Part shown: in pieces, positions 11,830-23,911 of the stretch
Layout: each line of letters opens with the position of its first letter
Numbering within the stretch: position 1 is the first letter of the stretch
NCBI GenBank assembly: GCA_047495785.1
Contig: JBLDXI010000028.1
Location: 1,905,462 to 1,969,461 of the forward strand
DNA from: Lepidodermella squamata
Lineage: Eukaryota > Gastrotricha
Direction of reading: 5' to 3'
Length of the DNA stretch: 64,000 nucleotides
The notes under the pieces: generated by a model
What the model was told of the DNA's origin: nothing
Databases searched by the model: none
The model's input: only the letters and a program-made list of their open reading frames with translations
Made by a program: the position numbers and the translations under genes

Positions 11830-12198
11830 GAAGCATTCATTTTGGTTAAAGATTAACACGATTGGCATATATTTATTTATTTCATTTCGATTTTGAGCCT
11901 AGAGTTTTAGAGTTGGAAGATATTAATAATGTTTGGTGATTCTGAAGCACCGAATATGACTGACATATTGGTGCAAATACATGCCCATAGTTCCTAGTTC
12001 ATTACGAAAAAGGGTAAAAAGTGATGATGATGTTGTGTTCAATTTATTGCTTCGTCTAAGATTTGTGATAAATACTTTATCTATCGAATTGTCTAATGGA
12101 AGTTCGCGTGAATTCCTCGAATACAAGTTGTCCAGTGGAGGCGGTATGTGCATTAATGTTAATGATCATTCTTTAATTTTAAAACTTACCCCTTGAAG
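11830..12198 (+). promoter_or_regulatory. 5' region of gene 4; candidate first exon
   Basis: This block is conserved at 6800-7095. It contains an open stretch (11981-12143) that would end at a donor, g|gtatgtg, with an acceptor-like 'cccttgaag' at 12190-12198 before the RING exon. Joining them directly does not keep frame (163 bases against a phase-0 RING exon), so the true first exon of gene 4 is not settled. In the other paralogs exon 1 encodes only 12-15 residues. Confidence 0.35.
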
Positions 12199-14435
12199 GC
12201 TCTTACGTGTGCAGTCTGCCTCGAATTGGCAACTGACCCAAAAATGCTCCCACAATGCGGTCATTCATTCTGCTCAAAATGCATCGAATCAATATTGAAG
12301 AAAACGCCGAAATTCGCTCAATTTGCGTGCCCAGAGTGCCGCTGTAAGGCCAATGTATCCATGGATTCTATCAAGCGTGAGATCTGCAATATTTGTTCAT
12401 CGTTTACGTCATTGATTCATATTTTTTATAGCTAATATTGCAGTGAAGCGAGCTGTTCAAGTGTTGAGGGAAGAAAATGAAAACATGAAAAAATCGAAGC
12501 TGGGCGAATCTTGCCTGCATCTGTCTAATTTATCGCGATCTAACGCCGAAATATGTGGCCATTGCGCCACACAATTTTGCCCATCTTGTTTCGTCGCTCA
12601 TCTGGAACACATTCGTGGCGAGATATTTCTCTCCCACTATTGGGTTAGATTGTTTCAAAAATATCAACTGGACCTTTACTTTTGCTATTACAGATCGAAA
12701 CCAGGCGTGAAGCTGCACGATGCCATGCCCAGAGTCAACTTGATGTTATTCGCACGGCAGTCAGCAAGGATGCAGAATATTTTGAGAAGGAAATTCAAAA
12801 GACGGGAGAAAATTTGGTGGCATTGTTCAAAGATGCCATTAAACAGCGTTGCGATTTTCTGATTAGCCAACTCGGGCAACTTAAGGCTGATCAGCTGCGT
12901 TCATTGGAGAGTATTGCGGAACCGATGGCCGAAGAAGCTGATATTGCCGAATTGCTCAAGGATGTGCAATCGGCTTCGCTTTTATTTAACTCTGGCGAAA
13001 AATTCACGCGGCTACATAAAACTGTAACAAGACAGGCTCAGAATGTATGATTGATTATCAGCTTTCTCATTTTTTACCAGTTGTTGATTTCCAGGTTGCT
13101 AATATGCTGACCATTGAGAGCAGTGAAATAGCGAGCCGGAGATTCATGGCGGTTCTCTTCGAGGAAAATTTTGTGGATACAATTAAGAGTAAATTGGAGC
13201 AAAGTTTCTTGTTTGTCAATCAACTACCGACAAGGGAGAAAACGGATGCCAAGGTCAAATTTAACCATTAAACACACAAAATATTCAGATGTATTGCCTT
13301 TAACCAGGAATTGATATACCGCGAATTTCATCAGGCAGCAAAAAATGGAAAGGCCGAGGAATTTAAAGATTTCCTTAGCAAGGTCCCGGAAGCTGGACTA
13401 AATTTGATAATTCGGCATGTTGATGAAACTGATCAAGGAAGAACTGTTTTGCATCAAGCAGTGGCTTCAGGATCAATGGAAATCGTCAAACTTCTATTGC
13501 CTCGCTTTTCATCGGACGAACTGAAATCAGCTGATTCGAATGGTCAAACCATTTGCCATCTTGCAGCATGCTTCCCAGAGATACTAGATTATATCTTGAC
13601 AGTCGAATCATCAATCGTGCGCATGGTAGATGGAAATGGCCGAACGGTTTTGCATTTGATGGCTAACAATCACGTTGAAGCTGTTCGAATGATAGCGAGC
13701 AGAGATGTAAGCATGTTGAATGCCACTTCTTGGAATGGCTATACTGCTTTCCTCGCGGCTTGCTTCAAGGGCAAAGTTGAGGTGATGAAGGAGTTGCTAG
13801 CGACATGCCGTGATCAAAGGGTCAATGATTACTCCGCAATCCATGTGGCCATAATCAGAGGTAATTTGGAAGTAGCAGCGTTTCTCATAGATAATGGTTT
13901 CGATGTGAGATGCACGAAAGGCTCCAGTCTGTCACCATTTTCTCGCGCTGTTGAGGCAGGGTGTTTACCTATTGTCAAATACATGCTCGAAAAATGCCCT
14001 GCAGCTTACAGCGAAACGGCGTTGCGCCATGCTGCCAGATGCAAAAGTGACGCCGATGCCAAATTAATGATTTCTTATTTCGTTGAGACGTACTCCACCC
14101 CGGTTAATTTGAAATATTCATTCTCACCGCCTACCGCATTGATGATTTGCACTTCGGCTAATCATCCACTATCGTTTGAGTACTTGATGAGCAAGGGGGC
14201 CGACCCTGCTCTTGTTGATGATTGCGGGAACAACGCCCTTCATATCGCGGTTGAAAAGCAGTCACAGGCCGTGATCGACTGCATTCTGGGACTTCCCGTC
14301 GCTGGACAGCTGTTGCGGTGCAAAAATGCATCCGGTCTGACGCCGATCGGTGTTGCGAAAGCTAACTACGCAAACGATCTTGTCAAACGGATGCGTCAAA
14401 TCGTCAAGGCGCAGATTGGCTGCGAACATGTGTGA
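12199..14435 (+). CDS. RING/B-box/coiled-coil/ankyrin protein, gene 4 (type C)
   Basis: Exons that stay in frame: 12199-12376 (RING, CAVC...CGHSFCSKC...CPEC), 12444-12643 (B-box-like, CLH...CGHC...FCPSC...H), 12694-13044 (coiled coil), 13095-13253 (linker ending DAK) and 13308-14435 (ankyrins, stop TGA). That gives at least 671 residues; the first exon is uncertain. Unlike type A, an extra intron (12377-12443) separates RING from B-box, and the ankyrins are in one exon. The ankyrin exon matches gene 1 but lacks about 64 residues, as if two repeats had been deleted between direct ASN/NN-type sequences. No polyadenylation signal was identified with confidence. Confidence 0.83.
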
Positions 14436-14866
14436 CTTATATGCCTGCTTAACGTAGTTTTTGTCCTTATTTTTTAGCGAAAGTGAAGTATGGGCAAAAG
14501 AGATTCTTTCTGAATACATTTTCGGCAATTCTTACCGGCCCAAAACTTGTTTAAGATTTGGAATACTGCGAATAGTTTTAACCATTTCAAAGTTGAGTTA
14601 ATAATGAATAATTGTTGAGGATCCGATTCCAGATATTATTGATTTCTCTCTACGGCCTACGGCTGGTTTATCTTGAAACGTATCTGCCATTCTAGAACTG
14701 CATTTTATTAGCTGAAGCTCTTCAGTCGACATGGTAAACGACTTGCCAAACAGTGCAATTTTTGAGGTTTTTTTGGATACAAATTATGCTACGAAGTAGA
14801 ATAAATGGAATGAGAGCAAACATAATTAGCTCTTTTGTATAGTTTTTCTTATTTATTTTATTTGTA
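14436..14866. other. Spacer between genes 4 and 5
   Basis: AT-rich sequence with no open frame or repeat that I can support. The last 40 bases before gene 5 are T-rich, and the block conserved upstream of genes 2 and 3 is not recognisable here. Confidence 0.6.
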
Positions 14867-17800
14867 ATGGCTGATTCAAAACCGAAGACTGTCCGGAGTT
14901 CGATCGCCGAGGTAATTTTCGACAACCCTCAGCAAATGAAATTTAGCGCTCATTATTCAGGCTTTAAGCTGTGCCGTATGCTTGGAACTGAGCTCTGAAG
15001 CTAAAATGCTGAATGAATGCGGTCATTCGATTTGTTCCGCATGTCTTACAAAGCTGATTGACGATAAGAAAAGATCTGTGAAGTGCCCTGAATGCAGATC
15101 CGAGACTGTTTTGCCAAAAAGTGGACTCGCAGCCCTACGCACAAATTTCGCCGTCAAACGGGCAATCGAAGCTCTGCGTAGTAATGAAACAACCGCTGCG
15201 AGGACGGCGAAATTGGGCGAATGTTGCAACCATTTGGCGTTTGCTCAAAAAGACGCTATCACGCAATGCAAGCACTGCGGAGGGAACTTCTGCTCAATGT
15301 GCTACCGGTTTCATTTGGAAAGGATAAGGCTCGAGGCCAGATATGCCAGTTATAATGTGAGCTTTTCCGTTGATTGATATTCTAGAGGCCATTGACCTGA
15401 AAAATCTGTTATTTCAGCTTCGAGAAATGTATGATTCATCAATTTCCCGCATGAACGATCAGTATGAAGAAATTCGTTCAAAAATTGAAAAGGAAGCTAA
15501 CGAAATCTACGAGAAAATTGATGCGAGTTGCAAGGCGCTGATTGGCGCACTTGAAAAAGCTGTGATGGAGCGGGCTTTGCAGCTTAAGACGAAAACTGGA
15601 GAGCTAAAAAAGACTCAACTTGAACATCTGGAGAAAGTAATTTCAAACAAGCAGCTTGATGGATTGGAAGAAACTGAAAAGTTGGCCACGGAGTGCATTG
15701 ATCAGTCGCTGTTATACGTCTCCGACAGCAGCGTCTTGAAATTTTATGAACTATCGAAAGCGACACGCCGCAAGGTATCTGCAACTTTATGTTTTGTATT
15801 TCTATTTGGGCTTGAGTTGGAGAGAAAAGTAGAGCAAAGGAAAAGTATTTATGATTTTTATGATAAACTCAAGCTTTCGTCTTGCCGATATAGCCCACCG
15901 CTAAAATGAGCAAGTTTTACGATATTTTTTGTCGTTGCAAACGTCTGGCGAAAAAATATAAATAGGAGTATGTTGGTGTCCTTTTTGTCAAGTAACAGAG
16001 AGCTTCGTAGCTGATGTGGGATATAAGGCCGTCGAGGATCAGCGTGCGACGTGGGTTTAGCGCTTCGAGTCAAGCCATTCAAATATCGCGACTTGCGCGC
16101 CAGAACAGTGTGGCGGAAATAAAAATATGTGGCGTTCTGTCCAACAAGTGGTTTCGATCTTACCATTAAATATTGCTTTCAACGCTCGAAATATGCGCCG
16201 ATAGCAAGGCTCCTTCTTGGACGTCTTACGGACGAATATTTTCGGAATCACATTTTCCCCACCCTGCCACAATGTGTATCGTAAATAGTTGAAGGAAGAT
16301 CGCGGAACAATCGAAATCATTGGAAAAAGGATGTAAGAAAGATAGTTTTGAATAATTCGTCCCATTCGGAATAATTCGTCGTGAAATAATGTGTCAATCG
16401 GCGCTTCGACCTGTCGCCCGCGCCATTTCGGGCAGAATTATTGCCACGGCATTCCAGCGCCGAATCTTATGCGAACTTTCAGTTTATTTCTATCTCACTT
16501 GCTCATTTCCAAGCAGACAACTCGCGAGCACAGAGGTGATTTGCCTTTCTTGTTTTTCAACTGGCTGGAGAAGTTCGGCTTTGCTTTGAAATCGATGAAA
16601 TCCTGGAAGCCGATGTTGAGAGCCAGCGGGCAGATAAGCCGCCAAATCAGACGATTGCCGGTTCCCTTGAAGATCTTACCAGGCGTTAGAAATATGCCAT
16701 TAGCTGGAGCGGTAGCCTTAACAGTAATCGCACCTCGCCCAGACGAGCAAGCCTTGTGTAGTGACCTTCTTCATGAAAACCCAAGGAAAATTTTATTTTA
16801 GGTAAAAGAGACACAGTGTAAAATGAAACAAAAACTTACCCTTTTCTTCGTGTTCAGTCGAAGGCCGCTTTGCGGTAGATTCGCATTGGATCTGTTTCTT
16901 ATCAAAATTTACGAGTTGCAACGCTGAAGATACCAGGTCGAAATAGTGCCGTATAGCTGAACAGTTGAACGCCTTTGCTCGATTTCACGGCAGATTTTGG
17001 GCCAGTCTTCATAATCGATGATAACAAATGTCTCCTTCGCCTTGGGCGGCGGTTTTCGCCCTAGTAACATCGGAATTCCCTTGTTAGCTGGACGAAGTTT
17101 CGACGAAGTTATGAGAAAAATGGCTCTCATGATGAATAAAGCCGCGATTTTACGATTGTTGAGAAAAGGGTGTAGAAAATTGAGACGCCCACCTACACAG
17201 TTTTCTTGTTAGGCACACCCACCGGGCAGAACTGATATACCAGCTGCGAAGTATCATTTTCAACTCATTTTCAACATTCGGGAATTATGGGGGCGTTTTC
17301 AGTCAGGTCATAGACGACTTTTATTGACTTATCCTTCTTCGCGCCATTACTGTCAGCAGAGAACATAAGAACTGTGTTACGTGAATGGAAAATGTGGAGC
17401 TAGAAATCATACCAATTCCCGTTTTTTCTTCGAAACAACAGATTAAAAGCGTCTGCGTTCTCAAAATCCGTGCCCAAACGGCGATTGTTTAGGGCGTTGC
17501 CATTCATACAATTAGCCAAGTAGTTAATGTAAATTAATGTAAAAATCAGATTATAGTAAAACAACCATTCAATTAATCATTGCTGCTTTATAATTTCTAT
17601 TTGTTTCCCAAATACTAGTGCCATGAACAGTTGCAATATGAACACGGGGAATCGGAATATTCGAAAATCGAATTTTCATGGTTCGAAAATGATCTGCTCG
17701 GCAAATTTTCGGACACGCTGACTAAATTTTCTGCCGTCGGTTTCAAGCAGCCTGTGACCGAGTGCATAACCTATTTGAAGGTAAAAAATTGATATTCCAT

Positions 17801-19382
17801 CGTGAAATGGCATTTGGTTACTAATATATTAGAACATTGAGTACCACGAGGTGCATGACGCTGCTCGTACTGGTGATTTCACCGCGCTCAAACGGCTATT
17901 CGATCAGATTCCGAAATGCTGTGAACCCTTGTTAATCGAACATCGGGATCCTCGTGACTTCAATAGAACACTGTTGCTTCAAGCAGCTGCTGTTGGTTCC
18001 ATTGAAATGACAAATTATCTACTGCAAAAACCTGGAATTGACTACCGAGTAATTGACGCTGCTGGTAGAACTGCTGCTCACATGGCTTCGCAGAATGGTC
18101 ACAAAGAAGTACTGAAAATGTTGCTAACAAAGGAACCTAAATTAAAATCATTGCGGGACAACGAAGGGTTCAATTTGCTTCATCAGGCTTGTTTCGGAGG
18201 TCGCCTTGATGTCGTCAAATTCCTGGTGGAGGATGAGAAATTCGACCTTGAAGCGACTGTTGGAACAAACGACAATACCGCTGCTTTTATAGCAGCTTTT
18301 CGGGGAGTCCTCGATGTTGTCAGTTATTTATTCGAACGAGGAGCAAATTTCGCTCACCGGTCTAAAGATGGAACACTACCCGTAATGCGCGCTGCTGCAA
18401 ACAATAAATTGGACGTGGTTCAGCTGCTCGTTATGAAGAAACCTGAATATTTGAACCAGGTTGATTCAAACGGAGCGTCACTTCTCAATTACGCTGTCTT
18501 GAGCGGTCGTATCGATGTTGTGAGGTAAGCAAGTTTATAATAATGTTGTAGATTTACGTTTATTTCAAATCGGTGGCTGTGCGCGTGCAAGGTGCATTTG
18601 CGTAATAACTTAAAGTTACGAATGAATTTTTTCCGATGCGCTAATCATAAGTGATTACAGCCTGTGTTTTCATATTCTGATCATTGTCCTTCAGGCCCTT
18701 GAATTAGAAGAACTTGGCTTTTCTTCCAAATTCCAGGTGGCTGCTTGATAAACCCGTTGCAATAGAACACAAAAATGACGAAGGTGAAACTGCCCTGTTA
18801 CGAGCTGCGAGGCAAGGGTATTTCGACATTGTAAAGCTGTTGATGGATCATGGAGCAGATCTCACCGCTGAAACAGCCGAGAAAGAAAAATTCTACCATG
18901 TGTGCGCCGAGTCTGGCAATGCCGATTTACTGAAATTGGCACTTGAGTTGTTTCCTGGCTCCGAATTGATACCCGATGGTTACGGATTCACGAGTCTACA
19001 CTGTGCTTCTTATCGGAAAAATGCACTAGATTGCTTGAAACTCCTTGTCGAACGTGTCGGTCATGCTATCGACATGCCAACCGAGCCCAATAAATGGACC
19101 CCTTTGTTGCTAGCTGCGCGGAGCGGTAATACTGCAAGTGTGAATTTTCTGCTTGAAAATGGCGCCGATATAAAGGCGCTCGATAACGACGGCAGAAACA
19201 TGTTACATCTAGCCGTGGATGAAAAACATTACAACATGGTCTCGTATATAATCGAGCGTCAGGACGCCGCTTTCTTCATTAATCAGGCAGATAACGATGG
19301 TGTTACGCCGTTTCAGCTGGCCAGCAACGATGACCATTTTCCGTCTGAAACGTTGAGTAAAATGCAGCAAAGGGTATTGTAG
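14867..19382 (+). CDS. RING/B-box/coiled-coil/ankyrin protein, gene 5 (type A)
   Basis: Exons: 14867-14911 (MADSKPKTVRSSIAE), 14961-15356 (RING and B-box-like site), 15418-15774 (coiled coil), 17619-17780 (linker), 17833-18524 and 18737-19382 (ankyrins). The sum is again 765 residues. All zinc ligands of the RING (CAVC...CGHSICSAC...CPEC) and B-box-like site (CNH...CKHC...FCSMC...H) are present. The gene differs from genes 2 and 3 by a greatly enlarged intron 3 (15775-17618). An AATAAA at about 19509 follows the stop. Each exon is open, so I see no reason to call it a pseudogene, but splicing across 1.8 kb should be confirmed. Confidence 0.82.
15775..17618. other. Enlarged intron 3 of gene 5
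   Basis: The matching intron is 51-57 bp in genes 2 and 3 and 68 bp in gene 8, so about 1.8 kb has been inserted. Several frames of 60-136 codons occur on both strands (for example 16391-16801 on +, 16909-17130 on -), but none shows a family I can name. A short near-repeat 'ggaataattcgtc' lies at about 16359-16381. A decayed mobile element is the likely content; this is inference. Confidence 0.5.
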
Positions 19383-19636
19383 AATCGATGGCTACAGAAA
19401 ATCTTGAGTCTTAAGAGAATCCTTGATTGGTTTCCTTTCATATGCACTATGTGAACTCGATTTGATTTGAACGAATTTGTTGGATTTAATTTGTTGATAT
19501 CATCAATTAGAATAAATTGCACGTTACCGGCAGCCAGTATTGCTTAAATTGTTGAAAATGTTCCAGACTGGAACCAGGGGCCTAAAACTTTTTTCAAATT
19601 TAGATTTGGATTTTACTTGGAAAATATTCGCGCAAA

Positions 19637-22600
19637 ATGGTGAACGACACATCGCGTACTGCAATTTTTGAGGTTGCTCCACTTCAATTTGATCATAAAC
19701 AAGATTTCTTATTATTCAGTATGTATCAGGCTCTGTGTTGCGCTGTTTGTCTCGAATTATCACCTAATGCGAAAATTTTGACAAATTGCGGGCATACTAT
19801 TTGTGCTGAATGTCTAGCCAAGCTTGTCGAAAAATCAAATAATTCGGCAATATGCCCGGAATGCAGAGAGCAGACTAAGATTCCCAAAGCCGGCTTACGT
19901 ACAAATTATGCTGTCAAACGAGTCGCCGAAATGGTGATGAAAGAAAAAACAAAACCTGCCCTTCGCTTCAAACCGGGCGAAAAATGTAGCCACGCTCACT
20001 TCATCGCTAAATGTGATGTGGAGATTTGTCCGCATTGTGAAGAAAGCTACTGCTCATTATGTTACTTGCTTCATATTGAGCGGGTTAAACTGAAGGCGTT
20101 ATTTTCGTGTCACAAGGTGATCCGAAATTTACAATCTGAAACGCCCTGTGATATTTCTCTGTTTTTCAGATTCGCGAGAAATTTGAGTGTAACACTGCTG
20201 AGGTTGACAAACAAGCTGATTCGATACGCCGTAAAATTGACGAAAACGCTGATTCTGTCAAAGGTCAGATTAAGTCATCCGGCGAAGCTTTGGTGGAATG
20301 GTTCAAGAATGTGATTGATAATCGCTGCGACGAACTGATTGCTAAAGTTGAAGGAATGCGGGGTCGTACACATGAATGTTTTAATGAGTTTATGTCGAAA
20401 GACTGGATGGGCAAGTTGGAGGAGGTGGGAACTCTGGCTTCAACACTCGTAAGCTCGTCGCCGTTGTGCCAGTCCGCTGAAGATGTTATATCATTGCATT
20501 TTCTAGCGAAAGAACAGAGAAGCAAGGTTGGGAGTTATCGATATAAAAACTAATATTAATGGGTGTTTTGCAGTTGGGCGAATTCTTAAACATCGAGAAA
20601 TGCGACGCGGCTAAGTCGAAAATCTCTTTTGCTTACAATCAATCCATCAAGGAGCGTTTAGCTACTGTCATTTCGGAATGCACGAATGTCACCGTTGAAA
20701 GAGACAAAGTCCCAGAGATCGATTTTGAGGTAATTTCTGTGGGTGTACATTTTCCTGCTATCAATTTAGTTTTTTCGCCGACGAAACTAATATCGCCATC
20801 AATTTCGCTAACGGCTTGGTTTTTCTTGCCAACAAAATTTGAAAATTCCCACCAGCGCTGTTATCAGCTGTTCAAAACGTAGATAGCTTGATTTCTAAAT
20901 TTGAAAGGAATTGCTCTTATTCTGCCCTTTTTGTAAATTAATTAAAGCTATGAAAAAGCTTGAAAGACAGAAACCAACAATAAAATGACACGGCCATATA
21001 ACAGAATACATTTTTATTAATTAGCTCAGGCCATAGATAAAGGGAAGCATTTGTTTAAGTTTTTAGACAATTAGATAGAACTCATCAATAGCCCGACAGA
21101 ATAACGTTAACGCGAAACAGCGAACGCAACTAAACAACGTAATTACCACTTGCGACGTAACAGAGCATCGAACTTCATCGAGCTGGTCTAGATATAGAGC
21201 CAATATCAGTCAATATGTCAGTAAATTCATTATTAAATATATTTTCTTTGTAAAATTATGAATGAGACGGCCTCAGTTTTCGGTTGATCTTCGCCAGTCC
21301 TGAATCTTCACCTTGCCAAACCACTGTGTTTTGAAGTACTCATAGACTTGTTGAATTTATGCTTGTTGATTCAGCATTCGACAATTGGTCTTTGATATTA
21401 GTTGAAATGCGGTCGGCACTTTTCGAGCAGGTATAAGCGGCAGGGCCATAAGACGCTTCGCAAGAGTTCAAATAGACGAGCCGGCTGTTGAATAAAGCCC
21501 AATGAAATATTTTTGCTGAATCCAACGAATAACCGACTGTAATTAGGTTGGTTATAACTCAAGTGGAATATTTCTGTATTTGTCCTTTTTGAGTTCGAAG
21601 TGCAAAAAAACAGTGAAAAGGTAGACTTACAATCCAGTTGAAGATTTTATCGGGTCTCAGTTCAGCAACTCACAGATCTTTTCCAGGGCAAGGTTTGAAC
21701 CCCTAAGGATAGCGCCTCTTAAACGGCTAGCGTGGAATTTCAGGAATAGCGGCTTATGCCAAGCATGTCTTCTCCTCAGCCTGGTGCCGCTGTTCGGCGA
21801 TGAATCAGATTTCTTTCGTTGAGCTCGTTCCTTTCTCTCCGGTGCCTAGATTGAGTCAAGCTGCACTTTTGAAGGGATTTTTTAACAAGATCTGTCTGTT
21901 GTATCGAAGAGATAGCTTTGACCATGCAGGCCGCATGTAGCGGCTTTATAAACGACGCGCAGCCCCCAGCTGCTCTAGATAGGCAATGACCATGCCGTCA
22001 AGATGCTGCGGTAATGAGGTAGGGCGTGAAGTAATCGTTGATCGAGAGATAATTAAAATATACAGTGTTGAAACTTGACTCAAAATCAGTTGAGTGTGAG
22101 TTTAGTGTGAGGCTGCTCCACCGCGGTCGTTGCGACCGCGACGTCGTCCATCATGACGAATTTGATCGTTAATTCTTAAATGCGGAAACGTTTGAAGTAT
22201 TCTTATCAGAGCCTTTATATAGAGGATATTGAGCGATATGGCATTAAAGAACGCCTCCGTCGTGTAAAAACTACGATCGTCAATTCAAAGCCCAGATATA
22301 GATATTATTATAGTTTTTCAGTTTTCGATTTCAAATTACAGTTCTAATCTTAATTTATCCCTTTGTTTGCTTCCTAATCTAGGGTGATGCATACCATGAA
22401 TTTCACGCAGCCGCATCCCTTGGAGACGTCGAAGCGCTCAAGGGCCTGATCAGCCGAATTCCGAAAAACTTCGTAAAATTGGTCGTTGATCACCACGACA
22501 AACGAGATTCCGAACGAACTCCTCTGCTTCAGGCTGCTGCTTCTGGTTCAGTCGAAGCAGCTGATTACCTCGTGGCGCTTGGTGCCGACCCATTAGCTGT

Positions 22601-23726
22601 TGATTTGAACAAAAAAGCCATCTTCCATATCGCAGCTAAGCATGGTCATTTAGGTGTGTTAAAAATGTCTCTCGAGAAAAAGCCCGAGATGATGGAGCAA
22701 AGAGATCGATACGGTTTGAATTGCCTTCATGATGCCGCTCTGGCGGGGCAATTAGATGTAGTCAAGTATTTGGTCGAGGATTGTTCTTTTGACTTGAACG
22801 CAAGAGACAGTGGGGTTACTGGGCAAACTGCTGCACATTTGGCTTGCATAAGTGGCAATTTTGAAGTCATAAATTATCTTATTCACAAAGGTGCCAATTT
22901 TAAAATAGCTGACTTCGAACTTGCCCGTACACCAATAGCCGTCGCATGCGCAAGAGGAAATTCTAAACTGTTTCAAATTTTGCTCGATCATGCGCCAAAG
23001 GCTGCTTTGCTACGAGATAAGTTCGGCCAGTCGTTGCAATATCTTGCTGCTGGTAACGGTTATGTTGAAATCGTCCAGAAACTATGTGAGACACTTCCAG
23101 ATTTGCTTGAAATCGTTAATTGCGACGGCTTCACGCCTCTTCTGATAGCTGCTAAATACGGTCAATTGGATGTAGTTAAGCTTCTGGTCACGTTTGGAGC
23201 TGATACAAAAGCTAGAGATAATAATGGCGAAACCATAATTCATCAGTGCGCAAGGTCTGGAAATCTTGAACTGCTGAAATATGCCATGGATTTATACCCA
23301 GCAAGCGACGAGGTTATCGATGATTTTCTTTGGACCCCACTCCACTCAGCAGCGGCGGGTCTGAAAGGGACTGACTGTGTCGATTATTTGCTTCAAAAAA
23401 CTTGGCATATGATCGAATCATGCACGTCTGACCATCTGACACCACTTCTTGTGTCATCGAGAACTGACAACTTGAATATTTTCAAATATCTACTGTCGAA
23501 AGGTGCTAGTCTTTGGGCGACGGCCGACAATGGTGACAATGTTCTCGGCGTGGCACTGAGGAATAAATCTTTCTCCATTGTGTCACATTTACTTGACCTG
23601 CCAGAAGGTAAATTCTTGGTTGTGCATCAGAACAAAAACAAAGAGACTATCAATCAAATTGCTAAGGAGGTCAACCGTTTGCCCGAAGACCTTTTCCGTA
23701 AAATCTCACAGCTTGCATCAGCCTGA
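19637..23726 (+). CDS. RING/B-box/coiled-coil/ankyrin protein, gene 6 (type B)
   Basis: Exons: 19637-19672 (MVNDTSRTAIFE), 19730-20116 (RING CAVC...CGHTICAEC...CPEC and B-box-like CSH...CPHC...YCSLC...H), 20170-20526 (coiled coil), 20574-20729 (linker) and 22383-23726 (one ankyrin exon). This gives 759 residues. The ankyrin exon holds about a dozen repeats (for example DSERTPLLQAAASGSVEAAD). Type B proteins differ from type A in exon 1 and in having no intron inside the ankyrins. Intron 4 is long. AATAAA follows the stop at about 23779, and gene 7 begins only 185 bp after this stop. It is a probable TRIM-like ubiquitin ligase with an ankyrin receptor; the target is unknown. Confidence 0.86.
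20730..22382. other. Long intron 4 of gene 6
   Basis: About 1.65 kb between the linker exon (donor gag|gtaattt) and the ankyrin exon (acceptor 'cctaatctag'). It is AT-rich in the first half and contains a more GC-rich stretch at 21640-22160. I see no coding family or terminal repeat. Gene 7 has an intron of similar length at the same place, but the two are not obviously alignable by eye except close to the splice sites. Confidence 0.5.
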
Positions 23727-23911
23727 GCAGTTTTCAATTACAGGCAATTTCCGCATATGCCGAACAATTTTGAAGTTGAATAAATTATTCTTTGTCTAAT
23801 TTTTGTTTGTCTTCTTAATGCTTGCTATGTTTGCGACTGGAACCCAGAACCTACATTTTTCTGCCTTTTTACCATTTAGGAGCGGCCTTTACGTGAAATT
23901 ATTCATTCAGA

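Noticed and set aside
12444-12862. 139-codon frame reading through the gene 4 intron at 12644
   Set aside because: The paralog exon border and the in-frame acceptor at 12694 show that the part after 12643 is intron and then a different frame.
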